A DNA stretch of 64,000 bases from assembly GCF_963966145.1 (NCBI RefSeq), contig NC_091046.1, positions 28,954,001 to 29,018,000 on the forward strand, read 5' to 3'. Origin of the DNA: Tenebrio molitor. Its lineage: Eukaryota; Arthropoda; Insecta; Coleoptera; Tenebrionidae. Below, piece by piece: positions 23,737 to 33,832 of the stretch (within the stretch, counting starts at the first letter, position 1; every line of letters begins with the position of its first letter). The notes under the pieces are model-generated. The model saw only the letters and a list, made by a program, of their open reading frames with translations. It ran no database searches and was not told the DNA's origin. Made by a program: the position numbers and the translations under genes.

Positions 23737-24752
23737 CAGGGTGGTCCAACACTTACCATTTTGGCGATTACGCGGTTTCTAATTATCGAAAAAATTTTAC
23801 GCTTGGCTAAGAAGAGACACACATTATGGAGCTATAAGCCTGTCCCATTATTTTATTTATTATCAATTGGGTTTCGCGTCAAGAGGCGATAAAGTGAAAT
23901 TAATCAAAATTCAAAAAAAAAAAATTTAATCTAAATAGGTTCAAACTAATACAGAAAACAGAAATCTGAAAATAAAAAAAATTAAAACGCATCACATTGC
24001 CGATTTATTTGCAATTAAAGAATGTGCCGCACAACTGACAGGAATTTATGACGCAGTTACACTAAGTGCCTAATCACAAACCAAACCAGAAGTAAGATTT
24101 ACAATAGCCCATCGCCAAACTGCAGGTACTTACCCTGTCAGGGCCGAACTCGACTATTTTACGCCTAGCAATTTCGGCAAACGTTCTGAAGAAATTTTCA
24201 AATAAATTACGTAATGAAGTTGAAATTATTCAATATTCAGTTTTCTAAAATATCTATTTTTCATTTAAAGAAAAATCCTTCACTTGCTGTGAATCGTTTC
24301 TATAATAAACTGGAATTTCACCAGTACCTACTGACCTGAAAAATGGTTTCGGGGGAGCCGACAGCCCTGCGTCAAAAAGATTTATTGGGGGGCCATCACA
24401 TTACGAGCTGTCCTATTCAGCTCTACCATAAACGGTCTTGGATTGCAGCTTTCTTTAACTTGATATTTGATCGCAATTTTCACTATTACCTAATTATAAT
24501 TCAAAGTCGGAAGTGGATCAATCAAAAATGTGAGGAGTTCTGTAACTAGTAGAGCAAAAAAAAGCTTTCAATATTTGGACCAATTTGATATTAAATCGCT
24601 ATAAAGTTAGCTCCATCACAAAAATTTAATTGAAAAAAATTGATCATGCTCAATCATACAATATTCATTGTAGATTGTGCTTACCGAGTTTCAGAATTTT
24701 TGGACAATTATTAAACGTGTAATCGCAAAAATGGTAAGTGTTGGACCACCTG
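23737..24752. mobile_element. 1.0-kb mariner-type element with CAGGGTGGTCCAACACTTAC ends
   Basis: The left TIR after TA and its inverse before TA (GTAAGTGTTGGACCACCTG) match over about 45 bp with few changes. The interior lacks a recognisable transposase. Confidence 0.75.
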
Positions 24753-25168
24753 TATAGGTTAGGTACCCAAAGCTTCGGGTCATGGAGTAGACAGGAGGTG
24801 GTTGAGGGAAGCGGTCCAGTTTGAATCCACCTACCGGTCAATAGAGATAACAATAATTGTGCTTGAACACCAACCCTCCTTATTTCTGTAAAGAAATTGA
24901 AGTCTGTAAAGGGAAGGCTAGAAGGTTGGTGTGTTGCCTATACGCCAACTATCAGAGTGTACCAGTTCAGAGCCATCTTGCGTTTGTGAAACGTAATATT
25001 TTTAGGCATTGTACAACCTTAATATAGTGAATTATTAAGAGGTCTGAGTTTGTTTTTTGAATCCTGACAAATTGAGAGTTGATTGTAACACACGTGCTTT
25101 TAGAGGGTACGGATTTTTAACATGGGAAACATAGGGAAATGCCATTTCCAGTCTTTTCTCCCTCCACG

Positions 25169-25262
25169 GTCCTATTCGACGGCCCGATAGATCCCTAGAT
25201 TTGAATCCATTGGATTTCGTTAAATTCATTCGAAACATTCGAGACAATATTTATTTGATCGT
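25169..25262 (+). pseudogene. Mariner transposase relic, piece 3
   Basis: GPIRRPDRSLDLNPLDF matches the terminal catalytic block (SPDLxPxD) of Tc1/mariner-type transposases and continues the frame interrupted at 17640. Beyond it, to 25547, is decayed sequence ending in the right TIR of element N. Confidence 0.65.
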
Positions 25263-25695
25263 AGATTTTTGATTTTTTTTCTTTCTTTTAATGCAATGAT
25301 ATGCAGAAAAAAAATTCTCTATAAGAACGAATAAAAAAATATATGTAATGTACAGCGTAATTAAAAAAAAAAAGTTGACTATTGTCTGTCAAAAAATACT
25401 TAGATGTCGAAAAAAATATAGAATCAGATATTGTTGATAGATAGTGTTGAAGTGTTTTTAGAACTCTTTCATTTTATGTATCATTTATTCAAATCAGATA
25501 AAGAACAAGTAAGATACAGCGTCAAAGGTTTTTCGTCAATCACCCGGTATAAGAATTCCTTTATCCCCTTTTTAATATTTTTTAATATTTACTTTACAAA
25601 GAGATTTAAATTAAAATTCTAGCTCCAAATTGTGTCTCAGTTGACCGGTGTTATCACTACTAAGACACAGGTAACAAAATCGTCACTCTCTCGTC

Positions 25696-25967
25696 TATAG
25701 TATTTTTATCTTCCTAAGGAATTTTGGCTTAAGTCGTAAATAAACCGAACAAAGACCCTACTTAAAGAAATTTATTGTGATATTGTACCTGTCAATCACT
25801 AGCCGGTCTCGGAGAAAAAAATTACCTGGGGTAGTACCCAAAATATTTGTCGAAGACCCTCTAGTGATTGACAGGCACAACATGACAATAAATTTCTTTA
25901 AGTAGGGTCTTTGTTCGGTTTATTTAGGGCTTAAGTCAGAATTCCTTAGGAAGATACAAGCACTATA
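25696..25967. repeat. Foldback MITE with roughly 105-bp arms
   Basis: The arms begin TATAGTATTTTTATCTTCCT and end AAGATACAAGCACTATA, pairing through ATAAACCGAACAAAGACCCT and CCTGTCAATCACTAG. The loop is about 60 bp. Non-coding. Confidence 0.75.
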
Positions 25968-26198
25968 CCCAATATCAAAGCAAAACCATTTGGGGTATAT
26001 TTCTATGACGTTAGGGAAAATAAAACATAAAATTAGAAAATCGACTGTGGATGCCTCTTAATGATTTTTTCATTTTAACCAAAACATTCCTAGAACTAGA
26101 TTGTATAAAATCTTGTACCTACTTATTAAGCCTTACTTTATTCGAATCTTTCTGCAAAATATTTACAGACCCATCGTCCATGACAAAAAAGAATAAAA

Positions 26199-26373
26199 CT
26201 ATTCAGCTTCCATAATTTCATTAGAAAATTCTGAATCATCATTACCTGTATCAAAATCCCAATCAAATTCCGAGTCAGATTCTCCTAATGAAATTATTAA
26301 AGGAAGAACGTTTTCAAATGAAAGATTTCCCATTAATTTTGCCCAATCTTCCGAAATAAGTCCTTCACAATAT
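26199..26373 (-). pseudogene. Exon-like acidic C-terminal frame, function unknown
   Basis: On the minus strand a splice-acceptor-like TTTTTGTAG is followed by 58 open codons to TAG, ending in an acidic tail (GESDSEFDWDFDTGNDDSEF). Upstream sequence near 26450 has a GTAAG donor-like site after a short open stretch, but the phases do not join cleanly. It could be the last exon of a transposon-borne or broken gene. The rest of 25968-26650 shows nothing else. Confidence 0.3.
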
Positions 26374-26650
26374 CTACAAAAATTTCAGGAGTACATTTCA
26401 AAATAGACTCAAGTCATAAATTCACAACTCTATCGGGAAGTTATAATAGGTCTTACAAAAGCCCTGTGCCATTTCAATTGGGTCGTTGTTTCTTCCTTCA
26501 CTATCCGTGCTACATATTTATCTTGTACTCACCTACGATTCAATTTATACACAAAAAGAACTTGACTTCATTGTAACTTACTGAAAATATGTTCTGTAGT
26601 CTAATACAAGCACCATCAATACGTTTTAAAGTCGCTTAATTATGATTAGG

Positions 26651-27991
26651 CAGTGGCGGCTGGTACAGGAGGGGCAGATGGGCAATGCCCCCCCAAAACA
26701 AATTGTAAAATAAGGATAATAATAAATATAAAAATCGTTATATAGTCTATTCAAATATTTAAATTGTAATAAGTTTAAATCGCCTTTGTAATGTGACAAT
26801 GGGAAATGGGTGCATTTTGTATTTTGCGCGCCGCTCACCGTCATTTGGATCTTGCGTTACAAAAGCGCCTCGCGGCGTAGGCAAGCACTAGCTTGCCCCG
26901 CTTCGTTTATTTTCACCTACGACGTACGACGCTTCTACAAGTTCTCCGACAACATCATGTTAAAAAATCCCTATCCTATGACGCCGATGCCCATCTCTGT
27001 GGGCAAGGGCGACTTTGCCCACAGCGAATAAGAACACATAATTTACCGGACTTCATCGAACGTTGAATTGTTTTTAGCTCGATTGCATCCGAAGTTATGA
27101 ATTTCAAATTTTAACGAGATTTCAACTGATTTGCAAGTTCGAAACACGTCTAATTCTTAATCAAACGTGTGTTTAGTGCTTTTATTTTCTGCTTTCAAGT
27201 GTAGTTTTTACTAGCATTCTGCATTAATAGTAACATTAGGTTTCAGTCGTGCTATTTACGAATATTATCATGAATTCCGTTCAATCAATTAAAAATTTAA
27301 AAACCGCCGTTGGACTTGGATTTTAAGAGCGGAAAGAAATTAAACAGTTGGGTCCACCTCGTCCAAACCTGAAAATTTGTAAACAAAATTTGATCAAGGG
27401 TAAAATTGTGGTAAGAAATTTTAACAGAGGTACATATGTACAATAATGCTAGTTGGTTATGTGCTTGCGATGTAAATAACTCATTTTATTGTTTCGTGTG
27501 TTTGATAATGGGATCCGCTGATTGCGATCCTGCCTGGGTTCAGACCGGTGTTACAGATTTAAAACATTTGGGCCAAAAAGTTGAAAAGCATGCAATAAGC
27601 CAAAAACATTTATTTTATTCAGTCGAGTTTGGAATTTTGGGCAACACGGACCTCCGTAACCAGCTGAGTGGGGTATATCGCCTTGAAATTCAAAAACAAT
27701 GAAAAAGTGAAAGAAAATCGATATATTTTAAGAAAACTTATTGACGCGATAAAATTTTGCGGGGCATTTGAGTTAGCATTACGTGGACATGATGAAGGGG
27801 TTGAGAGCAATAACCCAGGCATTTTTCGAGGATTGAAGTTGACGATATTTTAAAATTACACATAGGTCAATCTAAAAACACCGTGTTCACTGGCACTGAC
27901 ATGGATATAGACAGCAATAAAAAAGTATTAGGTACAATCCGAATTGATCCAAGTGTGCCCTCCCTTTCAATTTGGTCACGAGCCGCCACTG
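26651..27991 (+). mobile_element. hAT element, 1341-bp deletion derivative with 8-bp TSD
   Basis: The ends CAGTGGCGGCTGGT and ACGAGCCGCCACTG are inverted copies. TGATTAGG is duplicated exactly at 26643-26650 and 27992-27999. The 8-bp duplication and CAGTGGCG termini are typical of the hAT group whose transposases are annotated as ZMYM1-like. Its own transposase relic lies at about 27290-27960, and the 3' two thirds of the gene are missing. Confidence 0.9.
27290..27960 (+). pseudogene. Truncated ZMYM1-like hAT transposase (TTF zinc finger region)
   Basis: Reads WLCACDVNNSFYCFVCLIMG (TTF-type finger), then TDLKHLGQKVEKH, GILGNTDLRNQL and, in the next frame, DAIKFCGAFELALRGHDE followed by NNPGIFRGL. 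This order is the N-terminal part of hAT transposases before the catalytic RNase-H fold. There is at least one frame slip, at about 27690, and another at the FRGL block. The catalytic domain and dimerisation region are absent. It lies inside the element's own TIRs. Confidence 0.8.
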
Positions 27992-28790
27992 TGATTAGGG
28001 TAAATTCGGCAACATGTTACGTTCATTTTGATAGGTCCGCATGTCAGGCACTTTAGTGACAGCAGAGATGACAGAAATCAAACATGTATCCAACGTCAAA
28101 AAATGAAATCATAGCCACCCCTTATGCCAAAACATCGTGAATGGTATTATACAAGCAATTACAACATATCCAAGCAACCTCTGATAAAACAATTGCCATT
28201 AATGTCGTTACTCGTTAAAATAGATTTTACAATCGTTTGGCATATTGCTTGGAACAAGAGGGTGGCAACTTTGAACATTTGTTAAAATTATTCAATTAAA
28301 AGTTTCTGTTTAAACTTGTTATTTAGATGTAATAAAACTAAAATTTCAGTTCCGTCAAAATAATAAAATAGAAGTTGCAAAGTTTGGTTGCCTACCTAGC
28401 GACAAAGTTTGCGCCGTGGCAGTGCATTGACACGGATATTCAAAAACTGAACATGGAAACCACTGTACAGCATATACAGTGTGGAAACTTTAACTGGAAT
28501 AAAATTCATAACTTGGACATAGGCGGTTTTTGTAAAAAATCCCAAAACAGGTCGATTTTTGTTTTTCCTTGCCCACATTTTAGCGCATATGGTTTTTGCA
28601 TATCTCCTCCCGGAAGTGCGCAACCACCCCTAACTTTTTTTGTCAAATGGAAGGGTACGCAGGGGGTACGCCAAGTGACACCTTGTTTGAAAGCTCACTT
28701 CGCAAGGAATGCAACGCATTATTTGTTTCCTGAATATTTTCAAAGCCTCCGTGCTAAAAAATAAAAACCAATTTTATAAGTTAAATTCTA

Positions 28791-29043
28791 CAGGTGAGCA
28801 ACAATAACTGTTTCAGTTGGCAAAAAAAAATTGTACATAAAATTTTCAAGACTGTGAATTGTACCTATTTCGGTTTGTTTTATTGACATTATTGACAGCT
28901 GGTATACATTTCAAATTTAAACGTCTTGGTTTTTGTAATCTTTTATTAATAAAATGGTTTTCTCGTTGGAACATGACATAAAAGTCACCAAAAATCACCA
29001 GAATTTATTGCCAACTCAATCAGTACTTGTTGCTCACACGGTA
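28791..29043 (+). repeat. Repeat HB, copy 1 (GTGAGCAACAATAACTG family)
   Basis: A roughly 250-bp unit with GTGAGCAACAA on the left and TTGTTGCTCAC on the right. It is nearly identical to 49773-50026; a reversed partial copy is at 59263-59398. No coding potential. Confidence 0.8.
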
Positions 29044-29046
29044 TTT

Positions 29047-29262
29047 AATGCAACAAATGCTCAAAATGGGCATCGTTTCTTTCTTGGCAAATTGCAAATC
29101 GATAGTAACATACATTGCTTACGGTCTTCAATACTGTTCGGTTTTAGGCATGAAATTAGGCACACCGGAAATGTTAGAAAAACGTAAGGGATGCATGTTA
29201 CTATCAATTTGCAATTGGCCAAGAAACAAACGGTGTCCATTTTGAACATTTGTTGCATTATT
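29047..29262. repeat. Small foldback in the centre of element O
   Basis: 77-bp arms (AATGCAACAAATGCTCAAAA on the left, TTTTGAACATTTGTTGCATT on the right) pair around a loop of about 60 bases. Confidence 0.75.
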
Positions 29263-29612
29263 TTTTAGGACGTAGGATTTGAAAATATTCAGGAAACAAA
29301 TAGTGCGTTGTATTCTTTGCCAAGTGGGCTTTCAAACGAGGTGTCACTTGGCATACCCTTCCATTTGAAAAAAAAAGTTAGGGGTGGTTGCGAGCTTCTG
29401 GGACCAGATATGCAAAAACCATATGCGCCAAAATATGGGCAGGGAAAAACAAAAATCGACCTGTTTCGGGATTTTTTACAAAAATCACCCATGTCCCAGT
29501 TATGAATTTTATTCCAGTTAAAGTTTCCACACTGTATATAGAGAGTGTTTGGTGTTTAAGGTTACAAACTTTTCTGAGATGCACAGCTAGGTTAAATGAA
29601 CAATTTTTCTTA

Positions 29613-29766
29613 GGGCCGGTTTCTGGAAACAAATTTAACCGACCAGTTAGTTAACTCTCCGATAAATACAAAAATCATGTAATATGATTGGTTATTTTCT
29701 AGCGTTTCTATAGCAACGCTTGATTTAACCGGACAGTTAGTTGTTGGGCCGTTTCAGAAACCGGGC
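29613..29766. mobile_element. Short MITE with GGGCCGGTTTCTG ends
   Basis: GGGCCGGTTTCTGGAAAC and its inverse GTTTCAGAAACCGGGC bound 154 bp with an inner inverted pair around AACCG(A/G)ACAGTTAGTT. A relative with GGCCCGGTTGTATAAAGC ends is at 62807-62984. The following 29767-30180 shows no gene; a CAGGGTCATAAATGATTGTC element end is at about 30092. Confidence 0.65.
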
Positions 29767-30221
29767 ATAAGTGACATTTTTTTCAATTTGCATTTTTTAT
29801 TTTGCTGAGCTAAATTCTGTTTTCACTGTTGGAGAGCCACTGTTCGTATCTATACACACGTAATTATTAATACCAAGCTAATAAAGATTTCTAAAGGAAA
29901 ATGCGTTAGGTGCGCCTTCATAATTTTGAAATCCGCTGAATCTCAAATAATTCTTCAAATTGAAAAAAATATTACTAGAAAATTATAACACAAAAAAATT
30001 TTAATATGTAGAATAAAAGTTTTATTTTGTCCAGTTTTTTACACAGGAGAAGTTTATTACCTTATACCCCAAACACTCTGTATTACTACTACAGGGTCAT
30101 AAATGATTGTCCCATCGTAGTTGGCGTTGAATACCCACACAAATTTTGCATGTGCCGCTACCTTCGCAACGTTAGACAAACTACACCTTTTTCAAGTGTA
30201 ATTCAGAAACGGTAAGATATA

Positions 30222-30755
30222 CTGGGTGCCCCAAAATTCGCGGAACAACTCAATGGGGCAGTGTCAACTCATGTTAGAAAATAATGAGAAAAATAATAAA
30301 AAAACTGTATACCTCTTAAATTTGAAAATATGGGGGCTCAAAAGGTGCAGCTTTGATCTCATTTATTTTAAATATAAAAAAAAGATTTTGACTATTTATC
30401 TTTTACTAGTCAGAGGTATAATAATTCTGAACAATCGTGATCAGGTTTGCAATTATTTTCTTCATTACTTCCAGCATTTCCAAATAGTAGTTTTATGTTC
30501 GTTTTACCTCAAATAACGTACGGCAACAGGGCTTTGATTTTTCTCTCTCATTTCCATGGATACAACAAAAATGAAATATTTGCAGACTATTGGGATACAT
30601 AGAATGTTTTTAAATGTTGCCACGTTTAGTGTAACAAATAGCTCCATATCTTCTACAAAAAAGAAGATTGATTTTTTTAAACATTTTTACCTGATATTTT
30701 AATGACTACATAACAACGTACTGCTAAGTTGTTCCACTAATTTTGGGGCACCCAG
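30222..30755. mobile_element. 534-bp MITE nested in P, CTGGGTGCCCCAAAATT ends
   Basis: TA-CTGGGTGCCCCAAAATT and its inverse AATTTTGGGGCACCCAG-TA form the TIRs, with GGAACAA continuing the match. It interrupts P between its terminus and its first subterminal array. Confidence 0.8.
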
Positions 30756-30759
30756 TATT

Positions 30760-30980
30760 TCAGAAAACGCTAATTGTAATTCAAATTAGAAGTAAATTGT
30801 ATTTCAGAATAGTTAATTGTATTTCAGAACGCGTTATAAGTATGTAATTCAGTTCAATGAAATGAATTTCAGATAGCGTTAATTGTAATTCAGATTAGAA
30901 ACTTGTATTTCAGAAAGCGTAAATTGTTATTCCGAGTCCCGTCATTTGTAATTCAGAATTCGTTACTTTATTGATTTAAA
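30760..30980. repeat. Left subterminal array of element P
   Basis: About seven degenerate repeats of a roughly 20-bp motif built on ATTGTAATTCAGAAAGCGTT, spaced irregularly. The same motif occurs inverted near the right end. Confidence 0.65.
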
Positions 30981-31314
30981 AATGGTATTCTCAAAATAGG
31001 TAGGTACTTTTGACGGCAGAGTTTGTTATCCTACTGGCAATGCATTAAATTAAAATAATATTCTGTTAATATTGTAAAGAATTTACTACAAAATACAGGC
31101 TGTCCCAGAACTCGCGAATCAAATTGAAACTGTATATTCCTTGATGGTAATGAAGGTAAAAAACGTTTAGAAAAATATTCAGGGTGCAACAGCTTTTTAG
31201 TTATGAATTAATCAAATTGACCAATAGAGCTTGATCTAATTTTCCCTTTATGAGAAAATTGAGTACCTTCCGTCAATTGCTAAGCAACGTATAATTCGAT
31301 GAATAATAATAGTT

Positions 31315-31615
31315 ATTTATTTAACGAGTTCGTGTGTCATTTGGGCTTTTTTGGCATGAGTGGACCAGTTTAAAACTCGAGTGAAACGAGAGTTTTAAAG
31401 GTCCACGAGTGCCAAAAAAGCGCAAATTACACAAGAACGAGTTGAATACAACGTTTTTTTGTTCGACGAGCCCCCCCAAAGGCTCCAAATGGCTGAAAAT
31501 CTTTAAAATTAGCTTGACGTTTCGTTTTGACAAGTTGTCAAATTCATCAAAATCCGTTCACACAGGAGAAAATTCTCAAATTCTGACAGTGTCGAACAAA
31601 AAAATTATTTTCAAT
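31315..31615. repeat. Palindromic repeat family A, copy 2
   Basis: TTTAACGAGTTCGTGTG is followed by TTTTGGCATGAGTGGACCAG and its inverse, then GTTCGAC ... GTCGAAC enclosing a tail with CAAGTTGTCAAATTCATCAA. The copy at 36345-36630 is collinear with it. Confidence 0.75.
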
Positions 31616-31864
31616 ATTAAATTAATTTAATTATATTAAAGTATGCCATGCCTCTGTCAACATCATCTGATATTTCTCTTGACGAATTTTTGAATTTAAA
31701 TATCCTCAAGATTTCGTTTACGAACTACCCACTGGAAAATTAGTGACAAAGATTTAACCGACGCAGATCCTTCAAACGTTAATATAAATCTTGAACAAAA
31801 ATTCGGAAATGTCAAGAAATGTCATAATACAATTTGTGAAGATAATAGTTATTTACACAATTAG

Positions 31865-31977
31865 TGGGATAAAAGCAATATTACAGGATTCGAGTGTGAA
31901 GATTGCAGATAACGAGGGCGTTAGCCCGAGTTCATCTGTAATCACACGAGTTTCCTGTAATATGCTTTAGCCCACGT
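31865..31977. repeat. Foldback with GAGGGCGTTAGCCCGAG loop inside the retrotransposon
   Basis: GTGGGATAAAAGCAATATTA and TAATATGCTTTAGCCCAC pair around a GC-rich hairpin tip. The next 200 bases (to about 32205) hold irregular repeats of CTTATCCCACT...GTAATGAAG, both orientations, absent from other retrotransposon copies. Confidence 0.65.
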
Positions 31978-32199
31978 GTTATGTACAAAATTTTATCTAA
32001 GACCGCCCCGAATTAAAAAAAAAAGGTAAATCTTATTTATTTCCGTCAGTTTCATTACACTACTCAGTGGAATAATGACTTACTTATCCCACTAATTGGG
32101 GTAATGAAGCTCACTTATCCCATTGAGTGGAGTAATGAAATGCGTCCGGTAATGAAGTTCCTTATTCCACTCAAATGAGTGGGATAAGTGTCATTTATC

Positions 32200-32560
32200 C
32201 CACGGGATTAGATAAATTAGTTTTTCAATGTGAAGACTGCAACAGGAACTTTAAAAACGAAAAGGGTCTTAAAATTCATAGAACAAGAATCCACGGACTA
32301 ATGGATTGTGTGAATCATTTTCCTCCAAAACTGAAAAAAGAAGAAGGAAAAATAAAACAATCAATCAAAATCCATCTACTTCAATTGATTGTATGAGAAA
32401 CAATCCGGATCAGAAGATAGTCAACCTGATGGATCTCAACGATTACGTTGTACTCTATGTCCTGGAAAATCATTTAAGGATAACAACAGATTGAAAATTC
32501 ATGTAGATAAGTATCATGTCGATAATAACACTGGGGAACAAACAATTTTTTTTTTATGCG
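32200..32560 (+). pseudogene. Two C2H2 zinc fingers of the R2-like element
   Basis: The first finger reads CEDCNRNFKNEKGLKIHRTR followed by IH; the second, in another frame, CTLCPGKSFKDNNRLKIHVD followed by KYH. Both have C-x2(3)-C-x12-H-x4-H spacing. In R2-clade proteins such fingers bind the DNA target. Frames change between the fingers, so this copy is dead. Confidence 0.7.
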
Positions 32561-32754
32561 GCATTAACTTTTGTAGTGAATTTGGATGTAACTCAAGTAA
32601 CAATTACTCGGGATGTAGTTTTTTTGTTTAAATTGACTCTACTTCTCACAATAAACCCTACTATCCAAAATGATAAAATTTTTAATAATCTGTCCTGTCT
32701 TGCTCATTATTTTGATTGCTAAAATATCAGTTGGCTTATTCATTTGTTTTATTG

Positions 32755-33215
32755 GGTGTTTTTATGTCAGAAAAAAATATGAGTTCTTCCCGTAAGTTTT
32801 GTGTTAACGATCTCAACAATTTTTGCTATATATGTGGTAAATATTGTCAACAACTACAACGAAGAAATATTACCGATTTTGTAAAACAAGCTTACGAAGC
32901 ATATTTTTTCCAAATATACAATCGGCTAAACCATCAATGTTGCACAGTGAAGATTTGCCAGTGCCGATATTTACTGCCTTATCAAACGTTTCCTATGATG
33001 ATGTTGAAATGTTAGACTCTTGAGAGTCAAAACAGAAGCGAAACTGAAATTGAAGGGTGCAGTCCTACACTTTAGGGTTTTTCTCAAGGAGAGCTCAATG
33101 ACTTGATTGGAGATTTAAATTTATGGAAGAAATTAGAAATATCAAGGCTAGTGGGACCGCCATATGATGGTGGACTTCTGCTAACCAAAAACACAGTACC
33201 TAAACGATCGCATAA
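32755..33215 (+). pseudogene. Decayed transposon-associated zinc-ribbon protein
   Basis: Starts NFCYICGKYCQQLQRRNITD followed by FVKQAYEAYF, a pattern recurring in many insect transposon-linked proteins. After an internal deletion and frame slip it continues SEDLPVPIFTALSN, and then FSQGELNDLIGDLNLWKK, in the order of the full-length family. The second Cys pair and central part are missing. Function of the family is not known to me. Confidence 0.55.
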
Positions 33216-33305
33216 AAAACGTTTTTCTTAATTTATTTTCGTGATTTTTTTTATACCATTAATTCTGTTTAAATTATTATTTATAACGCTGCTGCCCTTT
33301 GAAAA

Positions 33306-33555
33306 TTAAAGTTTTTTCTTTATACCATACTGTTATTAGGATTTATCAGTACTCAACGCTTGATTGATATGACACCTATAACAGTCTAGGCCGCTATTCA
33401 AAATTATCAGACCGAGGCCGTTATTTTTGCTGCCGTTGCTACGGTTACGGCACAAATGACAACTAAATTTAATTTTTGAAGTAAAGAGAAATGTCAATCT
33501 TACAAATAAATCATCGTTAAATGTTAAGTATTATTGGTATAAAGAAAAGTATAAA
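33306..33555. repeat. Foldback repeat between zinc-ribbon relic and RT region
   Basis: TTTTCTTTATACCA near 33308 and TGGTATAAAGAAAAG near 33536 pair, with a second small palindrome (GATATGGATATAACCCATAT) just outside at 33570. Confidence 0.5.
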
Positions 33556-33832
33556 ACAACATACGGCCGATATGGATATAACCCATATCAGCCTAATACC
33601 GTTATATACTATAAAACATATCCAATATTTTTATTTTATTCTATGTTCATCATAAGAGGGTTGCCTTTATCTCAAAAACTAGAGTCAATTCGGCAGATAT
33701 GATAGACTTTTCGTATTCACAAGATTAAAATTACCCAATATCGACTTTCAAACTCCACGCCGCAGAATCAGTGTTCTCCTGTGTAATCTATCAACTTCTA
33801 CTACTTCTTCTTCAACTTATTCAATAACAAAA

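Larger units (their letters stand above)
17640..25167. mobile_element. Element M: 7.5-kb TIR element of unknown class inserted in a transposase relic
   Basis: 28-bp TIRs (27 identical): GTGGAGGGAGAAAAGACTGG at 17641 and its inverse ending at 25167. GGTCCAAT on the left and GGTCCTAT on the right look like an imperfect 8-bp target duplication. The interrupted host protein resumes at 25169. The interior holds a retroelement-type repeat at 18487, a foldback at 19811, a BEL/Pao scrap at 21751, a TIR unit at 23026 and a mariner MITE at 23737. No transposase belonging to M itself was recognised, so it is non-autonomous or too decayed to classify. Confidence 0.65.
15447..25547 (+). mobile_element. 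Decayed mariner-like element N, expanded to 10 kb by two insertions
   Basis: The ends TA-CCGGGTGAAAACCTTTGA and TCAAAGGTTTTTCGTCAATCACCCGG-TA are inverted relatives. Three in-order pieces of one transposase (15664-15746, 17469-17640, 25169-25262) are separated exactly by elements K (15747-17460) and M (17640-25167). Removing both leaves about 0.85 kb, a plausible size for a deleted mariner. Confidence 0.7.
28477..29534. mobile_element. Foldback element O with roughly 270-bp arms
   Basis: The left arm (TA-CAGTGTGGAAACTTTAACTG, to about 28745) and right arm (29278-29534) are inverted copies at high identity. Inner landmarks GGAAACAAATA and CAAGTGACACC pair. The centre has been replaced by a copy of repeat HB and a smaller foldback. 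Long frames on both strands here are reflections of the arms. Confidence 0.8.

Noticed and set aside
28375..29654. Several 60-130 codon frames on both strands resembling one another
   Set aside because: They are mirror images produced by the inverted arms of element O; no protein family or splice signal supports them.
30760..30980. CRISPR-like repeated motif
   Set aside because: Repeats are degenerate, spacing is irregular, the genome is an animal and the motif recurs inverted 11 kb away, so a subterminal transposon array fits better.
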